NCBI GenBank assembly: GCA_949297075.1
Contig: CASFRX010000006.1
Span: forward strand, 1 to 35,722
Source of the DNA: an uncultured Oscillospiraceae bacterium
GTDB taxonomy: Bacteria; Bacillota; Clostridia; Oscillospirales; Acutalibacteraceae
Reading direction: 5' to 3'
DNA length: 35,722 nucleotides
Position 1 is the first letter of the stretch, and each line of letters begins with the position of its first letter. The translations under genes were made by a program, and so were the position numbers. Shown here in pieces: positions 1-7,800 of the stretch. The notes under the pieces were generated by a model, which was not told where the DNA came from, ran no database searches, and saw only the letters and a program-made list of their open reading frames with translations.

Positions 1-607
1 CGGCATATTTATCTAAATTTTCATCAAAAAGCTTATTATCCTTATCCGAGGTTATAAAGCCCATTTCCACGAGACAGCTTGGCATATCCGTTGCGGAATT
101 GACAAGATAATTGCCTTTCGGGTTGCCCTGATAGCCTTTTTTAACTCCTCTGCTCTCCCCAAAGCCAACTTCATCAATTTTCTTCAAAATATCCTTAGCC
201 AAGCTTTTTTCATATGAGCCTGCTGTGCTTTCAATCCATATTTCAACTCCGCTTGCCTCGGATTCGGAGCTGTTTCTGTGGATTGAAATAAAATGAGTCG
301 CCCTTTTTCTGTTGGCAAATTCTGCTCTCTCCTCCAGAGCTACGGTTTCGTCTTTTTCTCTCGTATAAATAACCTTTATGCCTTTTTCTTCCAGAATCTC
401 TCCCACGGCAAGGGTGAGCTTAAGATTATCGTCTTTTTCGTATCTATCGCCCTTAACTGCGCCTACATCGTCGCCGCCGTGTCCTGCATCAAGGCATATT
501 TTCGGCTCGCCGTCAAAAAAATACTTACCGCCTACGCCTATAATTACTGCGACAACTATGCCCAAAAGCAATACTGCCGCAATGATTATTATTTTTTTCT
601 TTCCCAT
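1..607 (-). CDS. N-acetylmuramoyl-L-alanine amidase (Amidase_3), C-terminus off the window
   Basis: This gene runs off the left edge, so only the first 202 residues are visible. It starts with a short basic stretch and a hydrophobic segment (about residues 5-26), a signal anchor that would place the enzyme outside the membrane. The rest matches zinc-dependent amidases that cut the bond between N-acetylmuramic acid and L-alanine in peptidoglycan: the motif LDAGHGG (His43), Glu57, SIHRNS (His110) and CLVEMGFITS (Glu181) are the expected zinc-binding and catalytic positions. The ATG lies 15 bases after the stop of the PBP gene, so it is probably the last visible gene of the FHA-ftsW-pbp operon. 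The family assignment is firm. The physiological role (cell separation or sporulation) is inferred. Confidence 0.88.
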   Translation of the reverse strand, partial: MGKKKIIIIAAVLLLGIVVAVIIGVGGKYFFDGEPKICLDAGHGGDDVGAVKGDRYEKDDNLKLTLAVGEILEEKGIKVIYTREKDETVALEERAEFANRKRATHFISIHRNSSESEASGVEIWIESTAGSYEKSLAKDILKKIDEVGFGESRGVKKGYQGNPKGNYLVNSATDMPSCLVEMGFITSDKDNKLFDENLDKYA

Positions 608-622
608 AACTTTCATTCCCTT

Positions 623-1981
623 TTACAGTGAGTTTTTAAGCTCTTTCATAACCTTGCTTGCAATGGGCACAGCTATTTCCGAGCCGCCGCCGCTGTTTTC
701 TGAAACAACAACTATTGCGTAAGGGAAATCTTCTGCACAGGAGAATCCGAAAAACCATGCGTGAGATTTTTCCCCCGAAATCTGTGCTGTGCCTGTCTTT
801 CCGCCGAACTCCATGCCGGGGAAACGGCTGTCGCCATAGTTGTTGATAACATTGTTACGCATCATGGTTTTGAGAGTATTTGCCGTGGATTCGTTTAGTA
901 AGCTGTTCGTGCTTAAATTGCCCGTAATTTCAGTTAAAGCTTCCTGAACAAAATACGGGGTCGGCGTGCTTCCGCCGGAAGCAATGCAGCCTGCTATCAT
1001 CATGAAATTAAGTGGATTTACAAGAGTTGTATATTGGCCGATTGCCGCCCAGCCTGTATCTATTTCGACAGCTTCTTTCAAATCGATTCGGCTCGGCGAG
1101 GTTTTAACTCCGCTTACATTAAAGCTCTTGCCAAAGCCCATTTTTTCCGCAGTTTCGGTAAGCTTTTTGTTGCCAAGCTCAATGCCGAGCTGAGCGAAAG
1201 CAGAGTTGCATGATTTTGTGAGAGCAGTCTGAAAATCAATTTTGCCGTGAGTATTGTTGCAGATAACCTCTCCGCCCTGAGGAGTTTTGTATGCTCCCGT
1301 GCAGTTAAAGGTTCTCGAATTTATATCCGGTATATTTTCAATGGCGCACGCCGCCGTCACGGTTTTGAACACCGACCCGGGTGTAAAAACGCCGTTGAGC
1401 AAACGGTTGACATAGACCGCCTCGTACTTTTCGTTTGTTTCAATATCGTCGGGCTTGTTTTCGGGGTCGTAGCTCATGCTTGAAACCATGCAGATTATTT
1501 CGCCCGTTTTATAGTTATAAACGCCTACTGCGCCTTTCTTGCCGTTCAAGGCGTTATAAGCAGTCTTGCAAAGCTCGGCATCAATAGTCAGCTTCACATC
1601 GCTGCCCTCGCCTGTTTTAATCAAATCATAAATTCCGTTGACAAAGCTGTATCCCGTCAGCTTGTCCCGACAAAGGCTGTGAGCGCCGTAGGCAATATAG
1701 CCGTAGGTATCTCCTACTGCGTGCAGGGTTGAAATACGAATTGACCTGCTTCTGTTGTAAACTCGCTTGCCGTCAACGCTCTGCGCAAGCACAACGCCGT
1801 TGCGGTCAAGAATTTTGCCTGCGTTTGTAATCTGACCTGCAGAATAAAGATGACCGTTATATCGGCTTGTTGCCCAAATGTCTCCGTTGACAAAGAAACT
1901 GCCTGCCAGAATACCGATACCCACCATAAAAGCAATAATTATACCGAGCAAAACATATGCTCTTTTTGTAACCGTGTTCAT
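623..1981 (-). CDS. Class B penicillin-binding protein (PbpA/FtsI-like transpeptidase)
   Basis: This is a D,D-transpeptidase that cross-links peptidoglycan outside the membrane. It has one N-terminal membrane segment (about residues 9-31) and a C-terminal transpeptidase domain with the three penicillin-binding motifs: SVFK (203-206, catalytic Ser203), SCN (257-259) and KTGT (395-398). At 452 residues it is short for a class B enzyme; the region before the catalytic domain is small, as in the PbpA-type partners of FtsW/RodA. The adjacent upstream gene is an FtsW/RodA glycosyltransferase, and the pair is expected to form one synthase complex. An FHA protein lies further upstream and an amidase downstream. 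Whether it serves division, elongation or sporulation cannot be read from the sequence. Confidence 0.9.
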   Translation of the reverse strand: MNTVTKRAYVLLGIIIAFMVGIGILAGSFFVNGDIWATSRYNGHLYSAGQITNAGKILDRNGVVLAQSVDGKRVYNRSRSIRISTLHAVGDTYGYIAYGAHSLCRDKLTGYSFVNGIYDLIKTGEGSDVKLTIDAELCKTAYNALNGKKGAVGVYNYKTGEIICMVSSMSYDPENKPDDIETNEKYEAVYVNRLLNGVFTPGSVFKTVTAACAIENIPDINSRTFNCTGAYKTPQGGEVICNNTHGKIDFQTALTKSCNSAFAQLGIELGNKKLTETAEKMGFGKSFNVSGVKTSPSRIDLKEAVEIDTGWAAIGQYTTLVNPLNFMMIAGCIASGGSTPTPYFVQEALTEITGNLSTNSLLNESTANTLKTMMRNNVINNYGDSRFPGMEFGGKTGTAQISGEKSHAWFFGFSCAEDFPYAIVVVSENSGGGSEIAVPIASKVMKELKNSL

Positions 1982-2019
1982 ACATGCACCACCTTTCCGT
2001 CCGGCTCAATCCAAAAAAT

Positions 2020-3288
2020 TTATGCATCGTCCATTTGTTTTTCAAGTTTCGGATAAGTTTTAATATCTGCGCTTTTGATAAAGGCGAACAATGCCCATGA
2101 GCAAATCATGCTTGTGCCGCCTCGGCTGATAAAGGGCAGAGTAACACCCGTCAGAGGCAGCAAATCAGTTACGCCGAAGACATTCAGCGCCAACTGCACA
2201 AGGAGCATTGCCGCAGAAGCAACTGCCGCAATGGTATAGACAGTTGAACGAGCGTTTCGAGCAAGCCTCAATGCGTAAACCGCCACAAAAGCAAAGCACA
2301 GCACAACGCAGAAAGCCACAATCATGCCCCATTCTTCGCAAATGATGCCGAAGATAAGGTCGGTAGTGGAGGCAAAGACATTCTTGAGCCTGCCCTCGCC
2401 TATGCCCAAGCCGAAAAGACCGCCGCTTGAAGCATAAATCAAAACTCTTGTCTGCTGAAATCCGCCCTCGTTTGCATATTCCCAAACATGGCGGTAGGTT
2501 TCAAAGCGGCTTGCAACATGCGGGCGGAAATAGATAATCATAGCCGCACCCACTACGGCAACTGCGCTGAGCAAGCCGATGGTTTTAATATCGCCCGAAC
2601 GCAAGAAAGCAATTACCATAAAGGTTGCAAAGAATATAAGGGCTGTGCCGAAATCCCTCATTAAAAACAGAGCGCCTATACAGCCTAAAGAGAATATAAT
2701 ATACTTCGTCAAGCTGCGCGTGGACTGAAGCTTTTCAAGGCTTGCCGCGCCGACAAAAATGAAAGCGACTTTAACAAGCTCTGAGGGCTGAATGGAAAAA
2801 GAACCTATTTCAATCCAATTCAAAGCGCCGTTAATAGTGCGGGCTAAGACCAAATTAAGTCCGAGCAAGCCAACTGCACCGACTGCAACGACAGGCCGCA
2901 GTAAAGATATAACTTCAACATTACGCATAATGCCAAGCAGAGCAATAAAGCCCGTAAGACCTATGCAAATTGCAATAAACTGTTTAAAGGCATATTCGGG
3001 TTTTACGCTTGCAACCGTAACAAGACCTATGCCCGAAAGCATGAAGGCGATTATTTCAAGCTCTGTCGCCCTCTGCTCCGCCAAAAAGCGAGCGCAAATA
3101 AAATAGCCCCACTCAAGCGCTAAAAAGCCGCCGAAAGTGAAAAGAATTTCTCTGTTTATTTCTTCACTGCCGAAAATCACGGGCAAGGCGGAGATAATCT
3201 GAAAAGCTGATACAAAAAACAGCATGGATACCCACGCAAAGGGCTGCTGTTTCTTTTTAGGCTTCGCTGTCACTTTTTTCTCCGGCAT
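2020..3288 (-). CDS. FtsW/RodA/SpoVE family peptidoglycan glycosyltransferase
   Basis: A 422-residue polytopic SEDS-family protein that polymerises lipid II into glycan strands at the membrane. After a basic cytoplasmic tail (1-17) it has about ten hydrophobic segments. Family signatures are visible: NWIEIGSFSIQPSELVK (157-173), DFGTALIF (212-219), the loop TDLIFGIICEEWG (309-321), and GVTLPFISRGGTS (381-393) near the C-terminus. The PBP gene follows after 38 bases and the FHA gene precedes it by 36 bases, so the three are very likely co-transcribed. SEDS proteins work as pairs with class B PBPs, which fits this context. FtsW, RodA and SpoVE cannot be told apart by eye, so no gene symbol is given. 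Confidence 0.92.
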   Translation of the reverse strand: MPEKKVTAKPKKKQQPFAWVSMLFFVSAFQIISALPVIFGSEEINREILFTFGGFLALEWGYFICARFLAEQRATELEIIAFMLSGIGLVTVASVKPEYAFKQFIAICIGLTGFIALLGIMRNVEVISLLRPVVAVGAVGLLGLNLVLARTINGALNWIEIGSFSIQPSELVKVAFIFVGAASLEKLQSTRSLTKYIIFSLGCIGALFLMRDFGTALIFFATFMVIAFLRSGDIKTIGLLSAVAVVGAAMIIYFRPHVASRFETYRHVWEYANEGGFQQTRVLIYASSGGLFGLGIGEGRLKNVFASTTDLIFGIICEEWGMIVAFCVVLCFAFVAVYALRLARNARSTVYTIAAVASAAMLLVQLALNVFGVTDLLPLTGVTLPFISRGGTSMICSWALFAFIKSADIKTYPKLEKQMDDA

Positions 3289-3324
3289 TTACGCTCACCC
3301 CTCTCCTCAAATATAAAGCCTGAA

Positions 3325-4131
3325 TTACTGCTTTTTATAGCGTTCATCAAATACAAAAATCACGCCGCCGAGACCTATAATATCGCCGTCTCTGAGTCTC
3401 CGTCTGCCGCCGCTGACGGCCCTTGCGTTGACCTTAGTGCCTGTGGTGCTGTTCAAATCCTCAATAAACCAAGCCGAGCCGTTTTTATAAATCTTTGCGT
3501 GTTGGGAGTTGACCGCAGGATATTTCACCCTTATATCGCAATCAGGCGAACGGCCTATAATACAGCTTTCACAGCCGAGAACATAGCTCTTTTCTGCCGC
3601 TTCATCAATCAGCGCAGGGATAAACACTGCCTGTTTATTCTGCTTTGCGTTTTTAGCAGCCGCACGCTGAGCCTTGAGGCGTTTTGCCTCCTCAGCCCTT
3701 TCTCTGTCGTCAACATCGGCGTCCGCAAACCAAAAAGCCGCCGTGCCGAAGGCAACAGTATCGCCGTGGTTGAGCTTAGTTACCTTTTCTATCTTCTCTC
3801 CGTTGACAAACACGCCTGTACGGGAGTTTGTATCAGCAACAACCCAGCCTGTCCGCCGCTTTGAAATAACGGCATGGAAACGGGAAACGGAAGCAGTATC
3901 AAAAACCAAATCGCAGGTCTTGCTGCGGCCTATTGCGTTTTCCCATCGGGTCAAGGGATATCGGGTTTTACTGCCCTTTTGAACAAGATAAGAGCCGACC
4001 CTTTTGCCGAAGCGCCGTGTTACAAGGGAAAAGACGCAGCTTCCCAGCACAAGCACGGCCAAGCCTGCCAACAAATAGCGGCTGACTAATACCGTATAGT
4101 CGAGCATATCCTCCATACCGATCACTTTCAC
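3325..4131 (-). CDS. Membrane-anchored protein with two FHA domains
   Basis: 268 residues: an N-terminal membrane segment (about 13-37) followed by two forkhead-associated domains. The first spans about 58-115 and shows GRS (68-70), SRFHAVIS (83-90) and NSRTG (102-106). The second spans about 182-240 and shows GRSPDCDI (193-200), SQHAKI (209-214) and NSTTGT (227-232). A charged linker (about 140-180) joins them. FHA domains bind phosphothreonine peptides, so this is probably a cytoplasmic sensor linking Ser/Thr kinase signalling to the FtsW/PBP pair encoded just downstream; that link is inferred from gene order. The given start is a GTG. In-frame ATGs at residues 6 and 9 are alternatives, and none has an ideally spaced Shine-Dalgarno sequence. 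Confidence 0.85.
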   Translation of the reverse strand: MKVIGMEDMLDYTVLVSRYLLAGLAVLVLGSCVFSLVTRRFGKRVGSYLVQKGSKTRYPLTRWENAIGRSKTCDLVFDTASVSRFHAVISKRRTGWVVADTNSRTGVFVNGEKIEKVTKLNHGDTVAFGTAAFWFADADVDDRERAEEAKRLKAQRAAAKNAKQNKQAVFIPALIDEAAEKSYVLGCESCIIGRSPDCDIRVKYPAVNSQHAKIYKNGSAWFIEDLNSTTGTKVNARAVSGGRRRLRDGDIIGLGGVIFVFDERYKKQ

Positions 4132-4175
4132 TCACCACGCTTCAATTATCATTAAATAAAATCTCATTTTACTAT

Positions 4176-4204
4176 ATTTTAATATCATTAAAGTACGGTG
4201 TCAA
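4176..4204 (-). promoter_or_regulatory. SigA-type promoter of the FHA-ftsW-pbp-amidase operon
   Basis: Read on the minus strand, a perfect TTGACA (4204-4199) is followed by a 17-base spacer and TAAAAT (4181-4176), about 45 bases before the FHA gene start. The -35 box lies in the palindrome GTCAATATTGAC (4200-4211), whose other half belongs to the divergent galM promoter. Confidence 0.75.
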
Positions 4205-4206
4205 TA

Positions 4207-4235
4207 TTGACTTTTGGGCTTTTGAACTTTATACT
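4207..4235 (+). promoter_or_regulatory. SigA-type promoter of galM-nth
   Basis: TTGACT (4207-4212), a 17-base spacer and TATACT (4230-4235) lie about 70 bases upstream of the galM start. The gene has a clear Shine-Dalgarno sequence, AAGGAG, near 4290. This promoter is back to back with the one serving the cell-wall operon. Confidence 0.75.
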
Positions 4236-4304
4236 GTTATCTGTGATTACAAATCTAAGTCTAACATTAGTATTACTACATTTTTATTAAGGAGTTCTGA
4301 CAAT

Positions 4305-5345
4305 ATGGTTACAAAAAGCGTTTACGGGCTTATGCCTGACGGCCGAGAAGTCAGCAAATACAAAATTAAAAACAGCGAGGGCAGTTTTGCCGAGTTTATT
4401 ACCTACGGCGCAACATGGCTCTCCGCTTTTATGCCCGACAAGGACGGCATACTCCAGGATGTGCTCCTTGGCTTTGACGATATGGACGGTCAGGTTAATC
4501 GCTCCGATTATCAGGGTCAGTTTGTGGGCAGATTTGCAAACCGCATTGCAGGGGGCAAATTCACGGTTGACGGCACGGAATATCAGCTGGAATGTAACGA
4601 GGACGGCGTTAAAACGCTCCACTCCTGCGGTGAATTTTCTCGCGCCAACTTTGACGCTGTAATCTGCGGCGAAAACGCAGTTGAGTTTTCCGCAGCCTCT
4701 CCCGACGGAACATACGGCTTTCCCGGCACAATCAAAGTTAAGGTAAAATACACACTTACAGACAGCAACGAGGTTATTATCGAATACAACGCAGTATCCG
4801 ACAAAACTACTCTTATCAACCTCACAAACCACGCATATTTCAACCTTGCAGGCTGCAACAGCGGCGATGTTTTGGGCCATGAAATTTGGTTTGACGCCGA
4901 TGCTTTCACTCCCACAACACCCGACAGCATCCCCACGGGCGAAATAAGACCCGTTGAGGACACTCCTTTTGATTTCAGAACAGCTAAAGCAATAGGCAAA
5001 GATATCAAAGCCGATTACGATCAGCTTGTTGCCGCAAAGGGCGGCTACGACCACAACCTTTGCTTAAACTCAGGCGACGGCGCAAAAATTAAGGTTTACG
5101 AACCCGGAAGCGGCAGAACAATGGAGGTTTATACCGACCAACCCGGCGTTCAGTTCTATACAGGCAACTTCCTGGACGGCACAAAAAAAGGCAAGGGCGG
5201 CTGTCCCATGATTCAGCACGCAGGCTTCTGCCTCGAAACTCAAACCTATCCCGACGCCCCCAACAATCCGGAATTTCCCCAATGTACCTACAAAGCAGGA
5301 GAAGAATACAAATCCAAAACAGTTTACAAATTCGGTGTGAAATAA
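4305..5345 (+). CDS. galM: Aldose 1-epimerase (galactose mutarotase)
   Basis: 346 residues, the usual size for the family. It interconverts the alpha and beta anomers of galactose or glucose in the cytoplasm, the entry step to the Leloir pathway. Visible signatures are GRFANRI (75-81), NLTNHAYFNL (172-181, with general-acid His176), TPFDFR (220-225), GYDHN (247-251) and GFCLETQ (307-313, with catalytic-base Glu311). No other galactose genes are nearby; nth follows after 4 bases, so the two are probably co-transcribed for reasons unrelated to pathway. There is no signal peptide. Confidence 0.93.
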   Translation: MVTKSVYGLMPDGREVSKYKIKNSEGSFAEFITYGATWLSAFMPDKDGILQDVLLGFDDMDGQVNRSDYQGQFVGRFANRIAGGKFTVDGTEYQLECNEDGVKTLHSCGEFSRANFDAVICGENAVEFSAASPDGTYGFPGTIKVKVKYTLTDSNEVIIEYNAVSDKTTLINLTNHAYFNLAGCNSGDVLGHEIWFDADAFTPTTPDSIPTGEIRPVEDTPFDFRTAKAIGKDIKADYDQLVAAKGGYDHNLCLNSGDGAKIKVYEPGSGRTMEVYTDQPGVQFYTGNFLDGTKKGKGGCPMIQHAGFCLETQTYPDAPNNPEFPQCTYKAGEEYKSKTVYKFGVK

Positions 5346-5349
5346 GCCT

Positions 5350-5988
5350 ATGCAGAGAAAAGAAATTGCAGAATTTTGCGTTGAAAAGCTGAAAGAAGAC
5401 TATCCTGAGGCCATATGCTCCCTTGTAGCCGACGATCCCGTACAGCTCATTATCGCAACCCGACTTTCGGCTCAATGCACCGATGCGAGGGTAAATTTGG
5501 TCACCCCCAAGCTATTCAGCAAATATCCGACCCTTGAAGCCTTTGCCGACGCAAAAATCGAGGAGGTTGAGGACATAGTCCGTCCCTGTGGCTTTTACCA
5601 CATGAAAGCTAAAGATATTGTAGAAATGGCAAAGATGATACGGGATAAATTCGCAGGCAAAGTGCCAGACACTCTCGATGATTTAATTTCTCTGCCAGGT
5701 GTGGGCAGAAAGACCGCAAACCTGATTATGGGCGATGTATATAAACAGCCTGCCGTGGTTGCGGATACCCATTTAATCCGAATTTCCAACCGCCTCGGTC
5801 TTGTGAAAACAAAAGACCCCTACAAGGTGGAAATAGAGCTGAAAAAGCTTCTTCCGCCCGAAGAGAGCAACGATTTTTGCCACCGCTGTGTGATACACGG
5901 CAGAGCTGTCTGCGATGCACGCAAGCCAAAATGTGAAATCTGTAACCTTAAAAGAGTCTGCAAGACCTATCAGGCACAAAACAAATAA
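5350..5988 (+). CDS. nth: Endonuclease III, DNA glycosylase/AP lyase
   Basis: 212 residues, full length for bacterial Nth. It removes oxidised pyrimidines and nicks the resulting abasic site in base-excision repair. The helix-hairpin-helix LPGVGRKTA (115-123) contains catalytic Lys121, and VADTH (137-141) contains catalytic Asp139. Four cysteines near the C-terminus (188, 195, 198, 204) have the 6-2-5 spacing that binds the [4Fe-4S] cluster. The gene starts 4 bases after galM stops and is followed by a strong terminator, so it ends the operon. Confidence 0.95.
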   Translation: MQRKEIAEFCVEKLKEDYPEAICSLVADDPVQLIIATRLSAQCTDARVNLVTPKLFSKYPTLEAFADAKIEEVEDIVRPCGFYHMKAKDIVEMAKMIRDKFAGKVPDTLDDLISLPGVGRKTANLIMGDVYKQPAVVADTHLIRISNRLGLVKTKDPYKVEIELKKLLPPEESNDFCHRCVIHGRAVCDARKPKCEICNLKRVCKTYQAQNK

Positions 5989-6036
5989 TAAAAGAATATG
6001 TAAAATAGTATTTTTCTATTGACAAAATGAACTTAA

Positions 6037-6083
6037 GAAGCCGTATTTTAAGGATTTCTCTCTAAAATACGGCTTCAATTTTT
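6037..6083. terminator. Rho-independent terminator between convergent nth and GH123-like genes
   Basis: A perfect 14-bp stem, GAAGCCGTATTTTA (6037-6050) paired with 6063-6076, has a 12-base loop and is followed on the plus strand by AATTTTT. It ends galM-nth. It may also stop the minus-strand operon arriving from 6148, although its minus-strand tail is less T-rich. Confidence 0.85.
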
Positions 6084-6147
6084 ATCTTGCTTTATGAAGT
6101 GAAAAGCAAACAGACAGATTTAGATTTGGAAAAGGCAATATCGCTTT

Positions 6148-7758
6148 TTACAGCTCTTTTTCTATTGCTTCGTTGATTTTTTCCCGTTTTTTGAGCATAA
6201 CTGCGATACCTTTTTCGTAGCTTGTGAAGCTGAGCGGTTCGCCGACGGTGTTTTCTACAAAGGCGACTGTTTTTTCGCGGCCGATTTTGCTTTCTAAGAG
6301 CTTTAAGGCGCGCAAATCCTGAATTGCATCTCGGAAAACCTTGAACCTTAGAGATACCAGAGGCTCACGGTTTTCTCCCGGATAGACAACAAAGGCGTCG
6401 CCCGATGGGAATGCGCCGCCTGCGGCAGTTACCTCAAAGGGATTGATTTCGTTTTTGGAATATTGGCTGTACCAAAAATTATAGCCCCACTGCAAAAAAC
6501 CAACACATTGGAATTTATAAAGCTGTAAGCCCAAAACCCGGTTACGGTAAGAGGGCATAGCCATAAAGCGGTTTGATGTGCCCTTATACTGACCGCAGCA
6601 GTAATAAGTCCAAAGCTCAGGCACCTTGCCGTAAAAATCATGAGCGCTGTTAAGGCTCGGCACGGGAGTTTTAACGAGGCCACGCTCATAAAATTCAAAA
6701 TCGCTCAAGGCATCGAGAGTTTTGTAATCGGGAAAAAGCTCGGCAATCAGCTTGCTTGCGTAGCTGTAAGACTCAAGATTTTTTTCGCTTGGCTCATCGG
6801 AAACATGAACCCAGCATTTTTCCTTAACTCCCTCTTCAGTCAAAAACTCATCCAAGCGGCAAGCAAACTGAGTTAAAAAAGCCTTATAGTCTTCCCCTGA
6901 CGCCTCGGTTTCCCAGCCGAAAAGCTTATTGCCGTTTATATCCGCAATTTTCGGCGCATGTTCAGCGCCCCACTGAGTGAAAAGATGGGACAGCTCAAAC
7001 TGTTTAACACCGCAGCCAAGCGCCATTTTAAACCAACGCTCTAACTTTTCAAAGCCGAAAGAATACTTATTTTCCCCTGTTACGGTTACATCAACAAGCT
7101 GTACCGTGGGTCGTTCACCGCCTACCTCTGTATCAAGAGGAGGAGTGAAAAGAGGAGTGAGGAGCATATTAACCCCATGGTCAACGGCAGTTTTAACAAA
7201 GCTCTCTATAATCTGCCAATGCTCTTCGCTGAAAACAGGCACTTTATACCATGTTGCAAGGCAATCGCAATGAAACCAGTGGGTGCAAATAAGCTCCTGT
7301 TCGGGCAGCTTTGCGTTGATAACTTTAACGGTCAATTCTCTCGTTTCAACAAGGTCATTTTCCTCGTTATAGAGTGAAATTTCAATTTTGTTTTTGCCAC
7401 TTTCCTCTGCCTCAACCTCGAACCAAACAGAGCACCAGCCGCCATTGACAAACTCGATTTCGCCCTTTTCCGCAGGGCGCAGTAAATCGGGATAATATCC
7501 GTCAGGGGACTCTGCAATGTCCTCGTCATGGTCATCGTAAAAAGGCTTTTCAGAGGGAACGCAAAAGACATTGAATGCCTTAATTTTAATGCCGCTGACT
7601 TCGCTCAAAACAAAGTGCAGAGGTTCATCGGTAAAAACGGCAAGCTGAAAGCAGCTTTTTTCGCCAATAAGCATGGAAAACTCGCTGATTTCGCAAAAAT
7701 CCCCCTCGCTTTGGGCAAAAACTTTTTCAAGAGAAGAAACTACGGCTGTTTTGATCAT
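6148..7758 (-). CDS. GH123-like (DUF4091) glycoside hydrolase family protein
   Basis: 536 residues without a signal peptide, so probably cytoplasmic. The first 150 residues look like a beta-sandwich accessory domain. The rest resembles the DUF4091 domain, now described as the catalytic domain of glycoside hydrolase family 123 (beta-N-acetylgalactosaminidases). The motif HVSDEPS (318-324) carries the adjacent Asp321-Glu322 pair expected at the active site. Near the C-terminus GFLQWGYNFW (420-429), PSGDAFVVYPG (451-461) and a SLRFKVFRDAIQD stretch (469-481) are typical of the family. The substrate is unknown; many DUF4091 proteins have no tested activity. It starts 42 bases after the SpoIID-like gene ends, with a good Shine-Dalgarno (AGGAG), and may be the last gene of that operon. 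Confidence 0.78.
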   Translation of the reverse strand: MIKTAVVSSLEKVFAQSEGDFCEISEFSMLIGEKSCFQLAVFTDEPLHFVLSEVSGIKIKAFNVFCVPSEKPFYDDHDEDIAESPDGYYPDLLRPAEKGEIEFVNGGWCSVWFEVEAEESGKNKIEISLYNEENDLVETRELTVKVINAKLPEQELICTHWFHCDCLATWYKVPVFSEEHWQIIESFVKTAVDHGVNMLLTPLFTPPLDTEVGGERPTVQLVDVTVTGENKYSFGFEKLERWFKMALGCGVKQFELSHLFTQWGAEHAPKIADINGNKLFGWETEASGEDYKAFLTQFACRLDEFLTEEGVKEKCWVHVSDEPSEKNLESYSYASKLIAELFPDYKTLDALSDFEFYERGLVKTPVPSLNSAHDFYGKVPELWTYYCCGQYKGTSNRFMAMPSYRNRVLGLQLYKFQCVGFLQWGYNFWYSQYSKNEINPFEVTAAGGAFPSGDAFVVYPGENREPLVSLRFKVFRDAIQDLRALKLLESKIGREKTVAFVENTVGEPLSFTSYEKGIAVMLKKREKINEAIEKEL

Positions 7759-7800
7759 AGCAAAGCTCCTTTATATGGGTTCGGATTATACTTTCCACCC

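Noticed and set aside
4287..5054. 255-residue minus-strand frame opposite galM
   Set aside because: galM on the plus strand has all catalytic motifs; the opposite frame is a codon-bias shadow without a promoter or Shine-Dalgarno of its own.
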